A stretch of 64,000 bases of DNA, from positions 1,612,001 to 1,676,000 of the forward strand of contig RCTD01000001.1 of assembly GCA_014898415.1 (NCBI GenBank), given 5' to 3'. The notes beneath the pieces are model-generated. The model was not told the DNA's origin. It searched no databases and was given only the letters and a program-made list of their open reading frames with translations. Origin of the DNA: Stromatinia cepivora (Eukaryota > Ascomycota > Leotiomycetes > Helotiales > Sclerotiniaceae). This document shows, piece by piece, positions 1-11,639 of the stretch; positions within the stretch are counted from its first letter, which is position 1, and each line of letters begins with the position of its first letter. The position numbers and the translations under genes are program-made.

Positions 1-1514
1 TTATATCTTTGATTCAAAATAATATTTGGAAAGAATATATACTCTTTAAAGAAAATAATTTGATTTTGATGAAATAGATATTTATAATTAAGATAAAGGA
101 TAATAAAGTAGAATAATTCAAGGCAAGATTAATAATTCAAAGATTCAATTAGATATTAGGAAAAGATTATAATAAAATATTTATATTAATAATAAGGCTA
201 AATATATTCAGATTATTCTTAATTATTATTGTAAAGGAAAATTTGGAATATTTATATTTCGATATCAAAAACACTTTTATTAAATTATATTTAAAGAAAG
301 AGATCTATTTCGAATTATTCCAAGATATCAAAATCGAAAAGGGATATATACTACAAATTCTACGAAATTTATATGGTTTGAAATAAACTGAAAGGGATTG
401 AAGTTTATTATTGAAGAAAAAGCTTTTAGGTATAGGCTTTATATAAAGTTTGATAGATCTATATTTGTATATATCCAAAGATTATGATATAATATTATTG
501 GTATATATCGATGATATCGTTATTGTATTGCGTATATCATTGCAAATCATTTGGTTCGATAAAAAGTTATCAATTTGTTTTAATATCAAGAATCTAGAGA
601 AGATTAGTAAAATCCTAAACATTAGGATTATTTGCAATAAAAAAATATATATATTAATTATGAATCAAAAAGAATATCTTGATATTATATTAATCAAATA
701 TAGTATTATATATAAATAATATTAAGTTAAGAAACTATTAATAATGGATTATACTTATTTTCGGTCAGTAATTGATTATAATGAATTAATAGATGTAAAC
801 GAATATTAATAATGAATAAAAAGTGTAATTTATTTAATAATATATATTCGATCAGATATAGCATTTTCAATTAGAAGACTTTTACAATTTATAACAAAAC
901 TAATAAAACATTATATTATAGCTTTGAAGAATTTGATGCGATATCTACGATCAATAATTAAATAGAAGTTATGATTCGGATTAAAAGGAGTATAATCTGA
1001 TATCTGCAAAGAATATAATATATCTGATAATATAATAAAGGTATATATAAATATAGATTAGGCTAATGACAAATATAATCGGAAAAATGTTTCAAGGGAA
1101 GTTATAATATTTTATAAAAGCCTTATATTATGGATTAGCAAGAAACAAATATTTATGGCTACCTTTAGTACAGAATCAGAATATATTGCAATAACAATAT
1201 TCATCAAACAAAAAAGATAGATTGTACAAATATTCAAAGACCTATTCAGATCAAATTATATTGAAAAAAACGGAGATACAGTTCAGATGCTTGATGATAA
1301 TCAGGGTATTTTAGCTTTAATTAAGAATCTATATTTATATAAACGATTCAAATATATAAATATCAGTTATCATTTTATCAAGGACTTGATAGAAAAAAAG
1401 AAAATCATTATTAATTATATCAATATATATGATATAGTTGTCAATGGAATAACAAAGTCTTATATAAGGATTGTTTTCGAAAGATTCAAGAAAATATTAG
1501 GATTAATAATTTAG
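1..1514 (+). pseudogene. copia A reverse transcriptase and RNase H remnant
   Basis: The plus-strand reading, ignoring stops, is the copia pol core. The fingers region runs from base 1. The catalytic box reads YIDDIVIV at about 508-531, in the longest open stretch (450-719). The RNase H box DNQG lies near 1296, followed by the copia-typical segment around YHFIKDLIE in 1287-1514. The two-aspartate RT box is kept here, whereas the second copy (around 27200) has lost one aspartate. Stops interrupt the frame repeatedly, so no functional enzyme is encoded. The reading ends 32 bases before the 3' LTR, the usual copia order of RT, RNase H, LTR. Confidence 0.85.
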
Positions 1515-1546
1515 GAGAATCGAATAGAATATCCTTAATAAAGGAG

Positions 1547-1712
1547 TATTAAAAATAAAGCCATCATAGGATTAGAATTGAGGTTATATAATCATAATGA
1601 TGTATAGATTATATTTGGGAATAACCTCAATTCTATTCCTACTAGAATAATAGATCCTTAGTTCAACCTATATAGTCAACAATACTACTACTTCCTGCAT
1701 CAAAAGTTAACA
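1547..1712 (+). repeat. copia A 3' LTR (166 bp)
   Basis: It aligns end to end with the LTRs at 22910-23075 and 35291-35456. The terminal TG has become TA, and TGTTGGAAAT reads TATTAAAAAT, showing G-to-A changes of the RIP type. It ends in TTAACA. Confidence 0.9.
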
Positions 1713-1719
1713 ATCGTTA

Positions 1720-3010
1720 TAATTATCCCTGTTTTGAATAATCGTTCTATCTATTTCAATATGATTTTGTATATCAAGAACTTTTATGAATTGTTTAAGT
1801 TCTTTTGTAATATAAATATCGATTATTCGATTAATAAAATCTATATAATAAATGAATTCTTTATTAAACATTATATTTCAAATGATAATAATTCTATCGA
1901 GCTTGAATATCCATATATAATAGATCAGTATATCTAGAATATAATCTATTAAATATCTAATATATATTCGAGGATTGATTTTGTATCATTTCCTATTAAT
2001 TCTAATTTCTCTATTCTTATTCAAAAAGTAAACTCGATATTCATATTTATAGATTCCGTTTTAATTGAAATAAAGATCGTTAGATATTTTTTCTGCAAAT
2101 AAAGGATTATCTTTACGAAAATAATCACAGAATTATATATCGAATATCTCATTGGACGATTTGAAGGATTTGACCTTCAAAAGACTTATATTATATAGAT
2201 AAATAATAATTTATATCATTTCTATCCACAATTTGTTTGATAAATCTATTATAATCTGTATTTTTATTTGTTTTGTGATTATTTCTTATCCTGTACGTTT
2301 TGATTCTTTATTAAGTTTATATATATGAAACAGGGATAACTCGAATTCGATACCTTCTTGCTTGATTTATTTCTCAAATAATGTTGCTCCTATAATTCCA
2401 ATAATAAATATATCATTATCCTGCTTAATCATTACAATCGTTAGACTATACTTATAATAAACCTAAACTATAAAACTTTAAATAATTATAAATACTTTGT
2501 CATATATTTTACAATAAATTGGATATAAAAAGATCTTGTCATTATATATTTCTTTGATCAATAAAAGCCATAATACATTATTATACTCTTTATCGAAATC
2601 AAAAACATTCTATTGGATTTTATAAAAGGACCGAGGTAATTAACGATCATTTGGAATACAAGAAATGACTTACTTCGTATAAATACAAATGTAATCGATA
2701 TAATTAGAACGAATGATACCTTTTATTTTGATGTTTTATATTATAAATACTAAATATTCAAAAGCTTCCTTCCCTAAATATTCAAAGCATTTATACCACA
2801 TTTCATTTGTATCTTCTTTTGAGAAAGATGGATTACAAAAACAATAGAATGCTTTGTTTATTTTTCTGTTCATTATTGAATATATTATAAAAGAATATTC
2901 GAATAAATGGAAAATAGTTTGTATTCTAAGAATACAAGATTTTCAGTACGAATACATTAAACAACTATTATACTATTTGTATGATCTTCTTTACGAAAAA
3001 TACAATTATA
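1720..3010 (-). pseudogene. copia C integrase remnant
   Basis: Read on the minus strand, the region just downstream of the protease-like ORF gives a GAG-pre-integrase-like zinc-binding segment around 2740-2800 (His and GxLGKEA-like pattern). A segment resembling the start of the integrase core follows (around 2560-2650). Towards 1950-2060 it has the copia integrase tail pattern of Tyr/Arg-rich residues before a conserved GYL-like box. There are many stops and no usable frame. The plus-strand ORFs at 1734-1937 and 2854-3063 are antisense to it. The family call rests on pattern recognition, not on an alignment. Confidence 0.6.
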
Positions 3011-3019
3011 TTCTGAGAA

Positions 3020-3406
3020 CTATAGGCCGGTCTTTTCTAATCGAGCTTCCGAAACGATATTGATATAGAAGCCAGAGATGAATACTATATCGTTCAAGAT
3101 CAGATCATTATTAAGGTAACCCTCTCTTTTGATAATCCCTTTGATAATTCGAATTCTGTATCCTAGAACTTGGAAACTGAAAATATCTATTTTTACAAAA
3201 TCATTAAAATCGAATGATCGATATTGATGATCATCCAATAAAGATATATCATTTACAATATATATAACACCACAATTATCGAACAAAATACTATTGGATA
3301 GATAGTATATTTTCATTATTATAAAGTATACCCCTAATTGATTATATCGAACATCCAAAATAACAATATTGATTGAAGACCCTAAAGGATCAATGAAACT
3401 TTTCAT
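3020..3406 (-). pseudogene. copia C protease-like region, open stretch of 128 codons
   Basis: A stop-free minus-strand frame reads FIDPLGSSINIV near its start. This resembles the D-x-G-S/A active-site loop of copia aspartic proteases with extra residues. It continues through a beta-rich domain and ends in VSEARLEKTGL, which leads into the pre-integrase region. This is the expected gag-protease-integrase order. The frame is closed by a stop at its right end (gag side) and further stops follow, so it is a surviving open fragment of a dead polyprotein. Confidence 0.6.
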
Positions 3407-3608
3407 CTATTTCCTTTTGATCCAATCAAAATGAAACTGCTTTCATGAATACAATCTTGCTCGATCCTTTATTACTTATAGCTTGTTTTCGCTGAATACC
3501 CTTTTGAACAATGGATTAATCTTTCCAATAAACATTAACTTTATAACTTTACAATTGTAAGTAATATAACTATAATCAATTTTATTGTTCTATTTAGATT
3601 CGGTTCTA

Positions 3609-4932
3609 AGAGTTCTGGAAACTTCTCACCGCACACTTAACCGAGAAATAACCAGAACCTTATTTCCCGACCCTTGAGTATAAATAATTCATTTAAAATT
3701 CAATCTTTAATATTTTTAATTCAAAATCAAAATGACTATTCTTTTTAATGATGGAAATGATAATCATAAATTTCAGGAGAATTGGGGTACCCCTTGTCGA
3801 GCTAGAGTGTTTTAGGCTAGGGAGGTTGGGAAATCATGGGGATGGATTGAGAAAAATTTGGGTATACCCTGAAGTACTGTAAGAGGTATTATTAAGTCGA
3901 ATTTATATGGAACTATTTGTAAAAAAAAGGTTTATCGATCCTTTATGATGATTGTTAAAAAGATTCGATGAATTATAAGGGAATTGATAAAAGATTGGAG
4001 GGGAAGGAGGATGACTTTTGAGTAGGTGAAATATGTGCTTGGTATTTAAGTTTCGGTCTGTACAATTCGATGAGAATTATGTTGGCATGGTTATAAATGT
4101 TGTGTAGTATACTTTAGATTATTTATTTCAAGGCAATAAGCAAAAAGAAGGCTAGATTTTGTATTATTATATTGTTGGTGGGGGATTAGTGATGTTGTTG
4201 TTGATCGATTTAGGGGGGGTGATTGAAGGAAGGTTATATGGTCGGATGAAAGTATTTTTGAGCTAGGGAAATGTGGTAGGATATGGGTGATTTATTGAAT
4301 TGAAGAAAAGAGGTGTGGTAGTTGTATTAAATCAGTATATAGGTCAGGAAGGATTTCTGTGATGATATAGAGGGCTTTTGGTTGGAATTATAAATCTTTA
4401 TTAGTTTTTTTGGAGAAAAATAAAGGCAAGAAAGGTATCAATTCGATGGTATATCGGGATCAGGTTTTTATTCCAATTATTTTCCCCCTATTTGATAAAC
4501 TAAGGCTTGAATATATATTCATGGAGGATGGTACAAAGGTCCATTTGAAGTATACTAGAATAGCTCGATTAAAGTATGGAGTTAAAGGCTTTCAATGGCC
4601 TCTTTCTTCTCCAGATCTCAATCCAATTGAGAAGGTATAATGTTGGATGAAGAAGGAATTGAAAAAACTATCATTTGTATCTACTTCTATTGAAGAATTG
4701 AAACGGAAGTTGAAAAGATTATAAGAGATATTTGATCCCTTAGATTTCAGACCATATATTGAAAGATTGATTTATAAATTAAAGGATATAATTGAAATGA
4801 AAGGATTAGCTATTATTCATTAATGATTGTTTAGATTTTTAATAAAAAATATTGTAGTGTTGATTTATTATTAAATTTTAAAAAATGTAGGTGAAATTTG
4901 AAGAGTGTGCGGTGAGTAAAGTCCAGAACTCT
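3609..4932. mobile_element. Tc1/mariner element with inverted ends and TA duplication
   Basis: The ends AGAGTTCTGG (3609) and CCAGAACTCT (to 4932) are inverted repeats of about 30 bp. Both continue into a shared CTCACCGCACAC stretch. The element is flanked by TA (3607-3608 and 4933-4934), the Tc1/mariner target duplication. Its 1324 bp contain one transposase frame. It is inserted in the probable gag region of copia C. GC content is visibly higher than in the surrounding retroelement, suggesting it is younger or less mutated. Confidence 0.9.
3732..4823 (+). pseudogene. Tc1-type DDE transposase, nonsense-mutated
   Basis: A single frame of 363 codons runs from ATG at 3732 to TAA at 4821 without frameshift but with more than ten internal stops. 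Many of these are explained by Trp, Gln or Arg codons changed by C:G-to-T:A transitions. All three parts of the catalytic triad region can be read: WSDES (first Asp, about 4240), EDGTKVH (second Asp, about 4530) and SPDLNPIE (third Asp/Glu, about 4610). The helix-turn-helix half is at the N-terminus (about 3790-3900). The longest open part is 4410-4640. A transposase of this length and these motifs would cut and paste an element with TA duplications, matching the ends seen. Confidence 0.9.
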
Positions 4933-6157
4933 TACAAGGACATTTCTAAATCTTCTTGATCCCTTGATTGCTTTCAAAGTTGATATTCTTTTTATTCTTC
5001 TTAGATTTTTTATTATTTTGAAAAAAGATAAAAGTAGAATATATTCCTTCTTTAACTCTTAGGAAAATAAAATCCTAGAAAATTAATCCTTCAAAAACAT
5101 TTCTGAATTGTTTAAATAAAAGATTGAATAATCCAAACTGATTATTTATTTCGATTTATATAATCATAATATTTGCTCAAATTGAAAGTATTCCGATACT
5201 AACAGCTTATAAAAAAGTATTAATAACAACTTTATTCTATATCTCAATAATCTCATATACGAAAGTTTTGATATAAACTATAATCCAATCCCTATACTAT
5301 TTGATAGGATCGGTTTTGCTGAACAAAGCTTACACTAAAACAAACCGATATTTATATAATATTACTAGCTTAGCAGTAGTTATCGTAAATACAAACTTTC
5401 TTTTAAATATATTGATGATTATTTTAAATGAAAGAATTGTAATACCCTGATTTAAAATGAATAATTTTATAAAATATACTTGATCAATTAACAATTCGAT
5501 CCATTTGTAAATATTACAGAAGGCTTTATAATTCTATATATATTCTTATTATCGATATTGATACTCCAATTGGAAAAAGATAAACTCGAAAGAGATTTCT
5601 TAGAAAATGATTAAGAATAGAATAATAAATCTATTAAAAATGAATCTCAATATATTACTATCAGAATCTTTCATCTTTGTATTTCTATTTACATTTTCCT
5701 TGAATTGAATCACTATAAAATAGTCCGAGAATTCCTTTTAATATTGAATTTGCTTCTTTTAATTATATTTGGTTTAAAGATTAATAATGGAAAATAAAAT
5801 AAATGATTTAATTAAAAGTCAATCAATCTAAATACAGATAAATTCATTTATCAGATCGGAACTTGAAATGAATATAACTGATATAAAAACAAACAGATCG
5901 TTTTTTGGATTAATTAAATTCCAGATTCCTTGAATTTGATATTTGTTTTTCAAGCGTAGATATCATTCTAACTATTAAGTATGAGTTATAAAAAAAAGAT
6001 TGTTTTGATTCTTTATTATATTGAATAAAGATAATTGAATTGATATAAATATTGAATTATAAATAAAATAGGAATAATATTTTAAGAATAATTCCTTGAA
6101 TATTCAGTAATCATTGGATAGAAGATTGTGTAGATTAAAGACTACCAGGCTTATAAC

Positions 6158-6468
6158 TATCACAGGATAGTATGATTATAAAACACTTTCAGAGATCAAA
6201 GAATAGATAGTATATATGATTAATAGAATAAAAGAATTGAATAATTTGCCCTTGATTATATAAATCAAGAGCTGTATATATAAAACAAATGAATAATTAT
6301 CTAATCGATATATACTTTAATTAAATTAGATTTTTGTTTATTAGTATATCAGAATCATTTTATCAATCGGAGAGATTGGTAAGGCCTAGAAGATCCTTCA
6401 TTCTGATTGGAAAGTATATTTTTAATCCTTTATAGGATACAGGGGATCGCAGGGCTTTCCGTGACATT
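6158..6468 (-). repeat. copia C probable 5' LTR
   Basis: The outer end is clear: minus-strand TGTCACGGAAAGCCC starts at 6468, where homology to family E resumes. The inner end at 6158 is a guess. It is the nearest GTGATA (a RIP form of GTGACA) that would give matching TG...CA ends. No second LTR is in the window to confirm it. Confidence 0.45.
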
Positions 6469-6499
6469 AATATTATCGAATTATTATACTACTTGAAAT
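6469..6499 (-). mobile_element. sliver of base-layer E element between copia C and G1
   Basis: These 31 bases are the reverse complement of the E-plus region around 40015-40045. They continue, across the G1 insertion, into 18824 onwards. The last five, GAAAT, are the G1 target duplication. They tie the left half of the window to the base-layer E element. Confidence 0.8.
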
Positions 6500-6781
6500 T
6501 GTGACGCATAAGAGCCGTAGTAGAGCTGAATAAACAGGGTCAATTATGTTCCTTAGAATCTACAACTGAAGAACTATGGCTCGTAAGGAGCGACTAGATA
6601 TATATACACAAATACCTATTCGTGAACTGCGGGATTGTATATATGCGTTATTAGGGTCACCATTTTACCATACTAAATCGTATGATTCGTAATGTATATA
6701 TACGGACGATCAGTTCATTAATTGATATAGTAGATAAGAGGTATCATATAATTAACCTCCTATGGTTCACGATTTGTAATA
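6500..6781 (-). repeat. G1 3' LTR (282 bp)
   Basis: It matches the G2 LTRs in reverse complement over the full length. The inner end at 6781 is followed by CTACTTCTCC, which is the reverse complement of the sequence just before the G2 3' LTR at 34770. Confidence 0.92.
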
Positions 6782-8100
6782 CTACTTCTCCCTTCGGAAA
6801 AGTTCGTCTTCAAACATTTTACCCTTTATTCCATTGCTATTTCATCGGAAACCAGGTTTTGTGAAGATTTATGAGCCCTAAATCAATTAGATTAATCATT
6901 TTGGTTGATTTGATCAATTTACTAGAAATTGATCAAATTGATCAAAATGACGAATGAATTGATTAAATTGATTAAATCGTTTATCAATTGATTAAATTAA
7001 TATTAATTCGCATTCTTTTTGATTTAGAGAATCTTTAAAAGGAAAGAGTTTCAATAGAAAAAGAAAGAGGTTGAATTATAATATAGTGAAGATGGATGAT
7101 TAATATGATCAATTCCGAAATCGATCAAGTTAATCGATCAAATTGATCAAATCAATCAGATTGAACGAAATCGATAAAGATAATATTATATTTCGTTCTT
7201 ATTATATTCAAGCTTCCCTTTTGTATGATTTTTGAAATGATAATAGATATGAGATTTTAATATATTGCTTTTATATTGTCTTAATGATGATAACTCATCT
7301 ATTATATAGAATTCGGGCCATATATATATACGATCAAATTCCTTCGAATTTATATGAGTTTTCGATCCTTTCATAATCGTATATACATACACTATTATAA
7401 AATCAGAATATTTAATCTACTGAATTGAAAAACACTTTTCTTTCCCTTAATTTCATAAATAAATCGTTATCTATATGATTATAATTATCCTTTTTGCTTT
7501 TATAAAGCTTTATCCAATCAAATAATTGATTAGGAGGATCAGGCAATATTGAGTTGACCAGATGAAAATCGCGCAAGAAGTATAGTGATGTTTTAAGATC
7601 GGAAACAGGATATCAGATAAGATCGATATCACTATTAAACTACGAAACTCTATATAGTAAGGTTTTTCGTACTTTCTTTATTATTAGGATCTTCTCCATT
7701 TCCTATTCCGAATCATCAATTATATTAATAAACAGAAATGGTTCGAATATTTGATTAGGAAGAGGGTTGTTGTATGCTTTGCGTAATCGATCTAGAAGGA
7801 AAACAAGATGAATTTTCATTATAATCAGGAGTTCGAATTTGAAAGAGCTCCCAGATCGATTAATAATTTTAAATCTTCCTTAGATCGGGAAATCCAGTTT
7901 TTTGGATAATCTCTGAATAGAGTAACTCTTTATATTGAATTATATATAATCTCCGATATCGAAATCGATCTTATATCAATAAACGTTCGTAGATTTCGAC
8001 ATTTTAGTTTAGGCATGTAATAGGCCTTCTTTGGCTCGCGCGAAAGCCAATTTATTGCGTTCTGCGTATATACGGGCATCACGCATATTCATATCGTCTG
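6782..8100 (-). pseudogene. G1 integrase C-terminus with chromodomain and tail
   Basis: This is the reverse complement of G2 from about 33.43 to 34.77 kb. It includes the chromodomain-like segment (about 7480-7690), the open tail at 7186-7392, and an untranslated stretch at 6880-7185 rich in TTGATCAA-like motifs. The right limit near 8100 is the deletion junction, where integrase sequence jumps directly into the protease side of the element. The segment around 8010-8100 is less AT-shifted than the G2 counterpart. The plus-strand ORF 8031-8267 crosses the junction and is antisense. Confidence 0.8.
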
Positions 8101-10000
8101 TATTGCGTTTATATTTGAAGGTTCTTATTGTACATCACCAACTGCGATTGATTTGCTCAATTATAAATCTCTTCGATTCCAATATTCCTCGAATTGGTCA
8201 TCTTATCGATCAGCATCTTGTTGAACTAATCGATCGATTTTCTATTTGCAAAGAGATGATTAGATAATGAAAAGATTATTTGAATAGAAAATAATACAAA
8301 ATCTTTTTTTAAGCTATTCGAAATATCGATTAAAACAATCGAACTTTACTCGAATCTTTAATAATCAAAATCTATTTAAAATAATACTATAATTCTTTAA
8401 TTTAGTAATAAAGAAAAGAATAAAAGATTGTTTATAATTATCAATTGTTAAATTAAAGAATATAAAATGAATAATAATATAGTCTTATATATTATTATAT
8501 TCTTTGATTTCAATCAAAACTTTAAATAATAAAATTTTTGATTTAAATATAGGAAATAAATAAGTAAGGAGTGTAATATTGATAAAAGCGAATTCATTTA
8601 TTTTAAAATCAATGAATACTTTTAATTAATAAATATAATTATTCTTCAAAAGATTATAGAGAAAAATAAGTGTTTCTTTTTCTATAAGTTTTATTAGATC
8701 AAGAAATTTTATATCCTATATAGTATTTAAAATAAAGACGAAATTTAAGTATTTGATTTTAAACACTTTTCTTTTTTTAAATAAGCATTTTATATAGCTT
8801 CAATTATAGGTTCTGGATTGAAGTCTTCTTCGACATTCTGGTATTCTTTGAAATCTTCTATTTCTTTTTGTATTATCTTAATTTTATTAAAGTTATAGAT
8901 ATAAGATATTGATATATATATTATTTTAGGAAAGAAAGAAGACAACAAATATTTAAAGTTCAAATAGTTATTAAATGTAATAAAGCTTATATATTCAAAA
9001 AGAGTATTCCGAAGCAGAAATGGTTTCAGGAATATGGAGGTTTCAAGATTAGAGTTGTTAGGATTTCGAAAGGATTATAAGAGATTTATAGTAATCATTA
9101 GTTTACAAATAGCTATAGGGGTATTTTGTTCAATATGATATCGATTTCGTTTTTGTAATGAAACTTCATTTTGATTTATTTTAATAAATATATTTATAAA
9201 TTCTTTTATAATCTTATAATTCTTAATGAATATAATTATCATTTGTAAAAGAAAATCAGAAATCTTTTATTCAAGATCTTTAAATAGAATTTTATTATTA
9301 ATAATCTTTACTTAAATAATCAGTAATCTGAACTTCCTATATCATTTTAGGAAATTGCTATATCGAGTTGTATTAGATATAATTTATATCTTATATTAAG
9401 AATAAACATTATCGACTTCAATCAGGTTCTAATAAATCGCTACAAGCTATTCGATTAATTCGAGTACTATAAATCGGAGCATTTGTATATAGAGAGTATA
9501 ATAATGTATTTATACTTTTGATTCGATTTAATCGATTATATATATACAGTATTACGTTTCATTTTTAAATGATGTAATATATAATTCAAATTGTTTTATA
9601 ATTAATAATTACTATAAACTAGTTTTAGATTCAATATTATCGTTAAATTTAATGATAAGATTTGTAGGTTTTAATGTATATATATTTCGATACAAACTAT
9701 GATTAACACGGGAATAAAATCTTAATTGATTAGATTGGTTTTTTAAATAAAGAGATCCCTGATTATTATATAAATCGTTATTTCCTGAAAAGAAAAAAAA
9801 ACCATCAAAGGACCCCAAATGATCAAATTATTTAATCAAAGTTTTCTTTCTTTGAATATAGGATCTTCGAATTTGCTTGAATAAAGATCCTTAGTTTTCG
9901 ATTAAAGGAATAAGAGGAGTCCCAGGTATTATTGTTGATCTAGATTTCTATATAAATATTATTTGGGGTTCAAAAGGAAGTTGTATTGTTATAGAGTTTA
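8100..10000 (-). pseudogene. G1 protease and gag remnant
   Basis: Reverse-complement match to G2 28.8-30.65 kb. The protease region is at about 8270-8760. The gag region includes the open Ser/Asn-rich stretch 9612-9818 that corresponds to G2 around 28.95-29.15 kb. It is cut at 10000 by Gypsy H and continues at 18070-18536 as the gag N-terminus. Stops are frequent. Confidence 0.75.
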
Positions 10001-10319
10001 TGTTACGGGAGCTGCCTCTAGGGTCACGTGGAAGTGGTTAGAGATCTTTCGAGGTGGTTTAGACTAGATTTCAAGTAGGAATTCAATATAATTGTAATTG
10101 GTTGCAATTCTTGTAATTATAGTAATGAAACTAGTAATTGTTCTTGAGTACAAAGTTTTATATTGTAATGAAATTCATTTCCTTATATAGATCTTTGTTT
10201 TTTATTGTTCTATTGATTCTATTATGTTTTATTAAATGGGAATAATGGGATTTAATGAGAATCTTTAATCCTGTGACTTTTTGATTATGTGATTCGATAT
10301 ATTGGATACTATTGTAATA
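10001..10319 (-). repeat. Gypsy H 3' LTR (319 bp)
   Basis: Aligned end to end with 17746-18064. On the plus strand it starts TGTTACGGGAGC and ends GTAATA (originally GTAACA). CACGTG occurs at 10025-10030. Confidence 0.92.
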
Positions 10320-10377
10320 TTATCTCTTTCTTAGTTTAGTATTTATTTCAAATGTTTATAAAGTAAGTTTCTCTTAT

Positions 10378-11028
10378 TTGATTAATTCTGTAATGTTTTT
10401 TTTTCTGTTTGTTATGATATCTATTATTTGTTTTTCAAAATCTATTATTAATTGTAAAAATATTTATTTTCGTTTTAAAGATAAAAATGTTATTATATTT
10501 TACAAATATAACTGTTGTTTGGAGAAGAACTTTGAATATCGGGTGCTTTCAAATGCTATACATTATAATGAATATATAAAGAGTATAGGTAGTGGTCGTT
10601 ATAATGTATATAATTATTCTGCGGGTGATTGATTTTGTATTAATTTTGAGAAGAAGTGTTTTAAATTCGAAGAGGAGAAAACTATAAATACTATAGTTGA
10701 AGTAGTTATTCGGCTGATTCGTTTATGAAGGCAAAAACGCGTTTTGTAGGAAAAGACTGGTAAAATGCTTCAATATGATTTTTGTATTATTAAAGCTTTT
10801 GAAGAGTTTGAAGCTGAGGAACAGCGATTGGAAAATGAATATATTGAAAAAGAGAAAAAAGCGGCGTTTGCTTTTGGTACTGGTTTTAATAACGATTCTT
10901 TTGTTTTCGATTCTTTTTCTTTGGATTCTTCGATTCTCGTCTCAATGGATTCTCCTTTTTTCTGGGCAGATCCGGGTATTGCTGTGGAACGCTTTCAATT
11001 TCTTAGGGTAGTTAAGATTTGTTCTTAA
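10378..11028 (+). pseudogene. antisense accessory ORF of Gypsy H (Cys cluster plus coiled coil)
   Basis: One plus-strand frame runs from 10378 to 11028 (217 codons) with only three internal stops: TGA at 10630, TGA near 10727 and TAG near 10747. Each is one C-to-T step from Arg or Gln. It lies opposite to the gag-pol strand, between integrase and the 3' LTR. Codons 46-78 hold CC and several Tyr at spacings that suit a former C-x2-C / C-x7-C cluster (TGT/TGC turned to TAT/TAC). A Glu/Lys/Arg-rich segment with heptad-like hydrophobics follows (about 10640-10870), then a Phe/Ser/Asp-rich tail. I do not recognise a named family. The layout suggests a nucleic-acid or protein-binding accessory protein, which is inference. 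Confidence 0.6.
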
Positions 11029-11061
11029 TTCCCATGAATTTTCGATATATAGATAATCTAA

Positions 11062-11250
11062 TTATTTAATTAAATATTTGATTATACTTCTGATATATTT
11101 ATAATTTAATATTATTTCAACATCGTATATAACATTTGGATTAATTAATTCGATTTCCGTTAATAGCATATTTGACACTTCTAATAATACTGATTCAAAT
11201 AAGGATATATGGAATATTGGGTGAATATTCATTATATCTGGTAATTTCAA
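11062..11250 (-). pseudogene. Gypsy H integrase C-terminal tail
   Basis: The 62-codon minus-strand frame reads KLPDIMNIHPIFHISLFE, the conserved end of the Ty3/gypsy integrase core extension. It is followed by a YDVEIILNYK stretch that looks like the start of a chromodomain-type tail. The frame then breaks down towards the antisense ORF. Confidence 0.8.
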
Positions 11251-11418
11251 CCAATAATTGATGATTTTTATTACTTTATCAATCTTGAATAGTTCTAATT
11301 TTCTATAATCGAATTTATTACTTGATTTTTTGGTTTCGATATTTCATCATAATAAATAAACTTTATCCCCCTTTTTAAATATAGGTTCTATATTATGTTT
11401 CGTATTATAATAAATTGC

Positions 11419-11568
11419 TGTGACGAACCCAACGAGCGTTTAGAGATCAACCTTAAAATTAAAAGCTACAGAGCTAAAAAAAGTGTACTGCGAAGCTATA
11501 TATATGATCGGTTCGAAACTTAGTACTATACTAGCCCGATCGAACGCGATCATATATATCTCGTAACA
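11419..11568 (-). repeat. K1 LTR (150 bp), left
   Basis: Starts TGTGACGAACCC and ends CTCGTAACA. It matches 12945-13094 and both K2 LTRs. Confidence 0.92.
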
Positions 11569-11639
11569 CTACCCCCTCCTTCTGAAGAATTCGCCTCGAA
11601 TTTATTTAAAATGAATAACTTAAGTATAAAATAATCATT

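Larger units (their letters stand above)
1..1712 (+). mobile_element. Ty1/copia element, family A, copy 1 (3' part only)
   Basis: This is the 3' portion of a plus-strand copia element that begins left of the window. It consists of reverse transcriptase, RNase H and the 3' LTR. It matches the complete copy at 22910-35456 in the same order and with the same 166-bp LTR. The sequence right of the LTR (from 1713) reads as minus-strand copia C integrase, so this copy was inserted in copia C. Its TSD cannot be tested because the left end is absent. Many in-frame stops, mostly at former Gln and Trp codons, fit RIP. Confidence 0.85.
1713..6468 (-). mobile_element. Ty1/copia element, family C (5' part)
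   Basis: This is a minus-strand copia element. It carries integrase (about 1720-3000), a protease-like region (3020-3406), a probable gag region (3410-6157, interrupted by the Tc1 element) and a probable 5' LTR ending at 6468. The right end reads TGTCACGG on the minus strand. The next base pairs are homologous to family E, so it sits in E; the right TSD would be TTAAT (6469-6473). Its RT half lies beyond the left edge, separated by the copia A insertion. Confidence 0.7.

Noticed and set aside
8031..8267. 78-codon plus-strand ORF
   Set aside because: Antisense to G1 and crosses the integrase/gag deletion junction.
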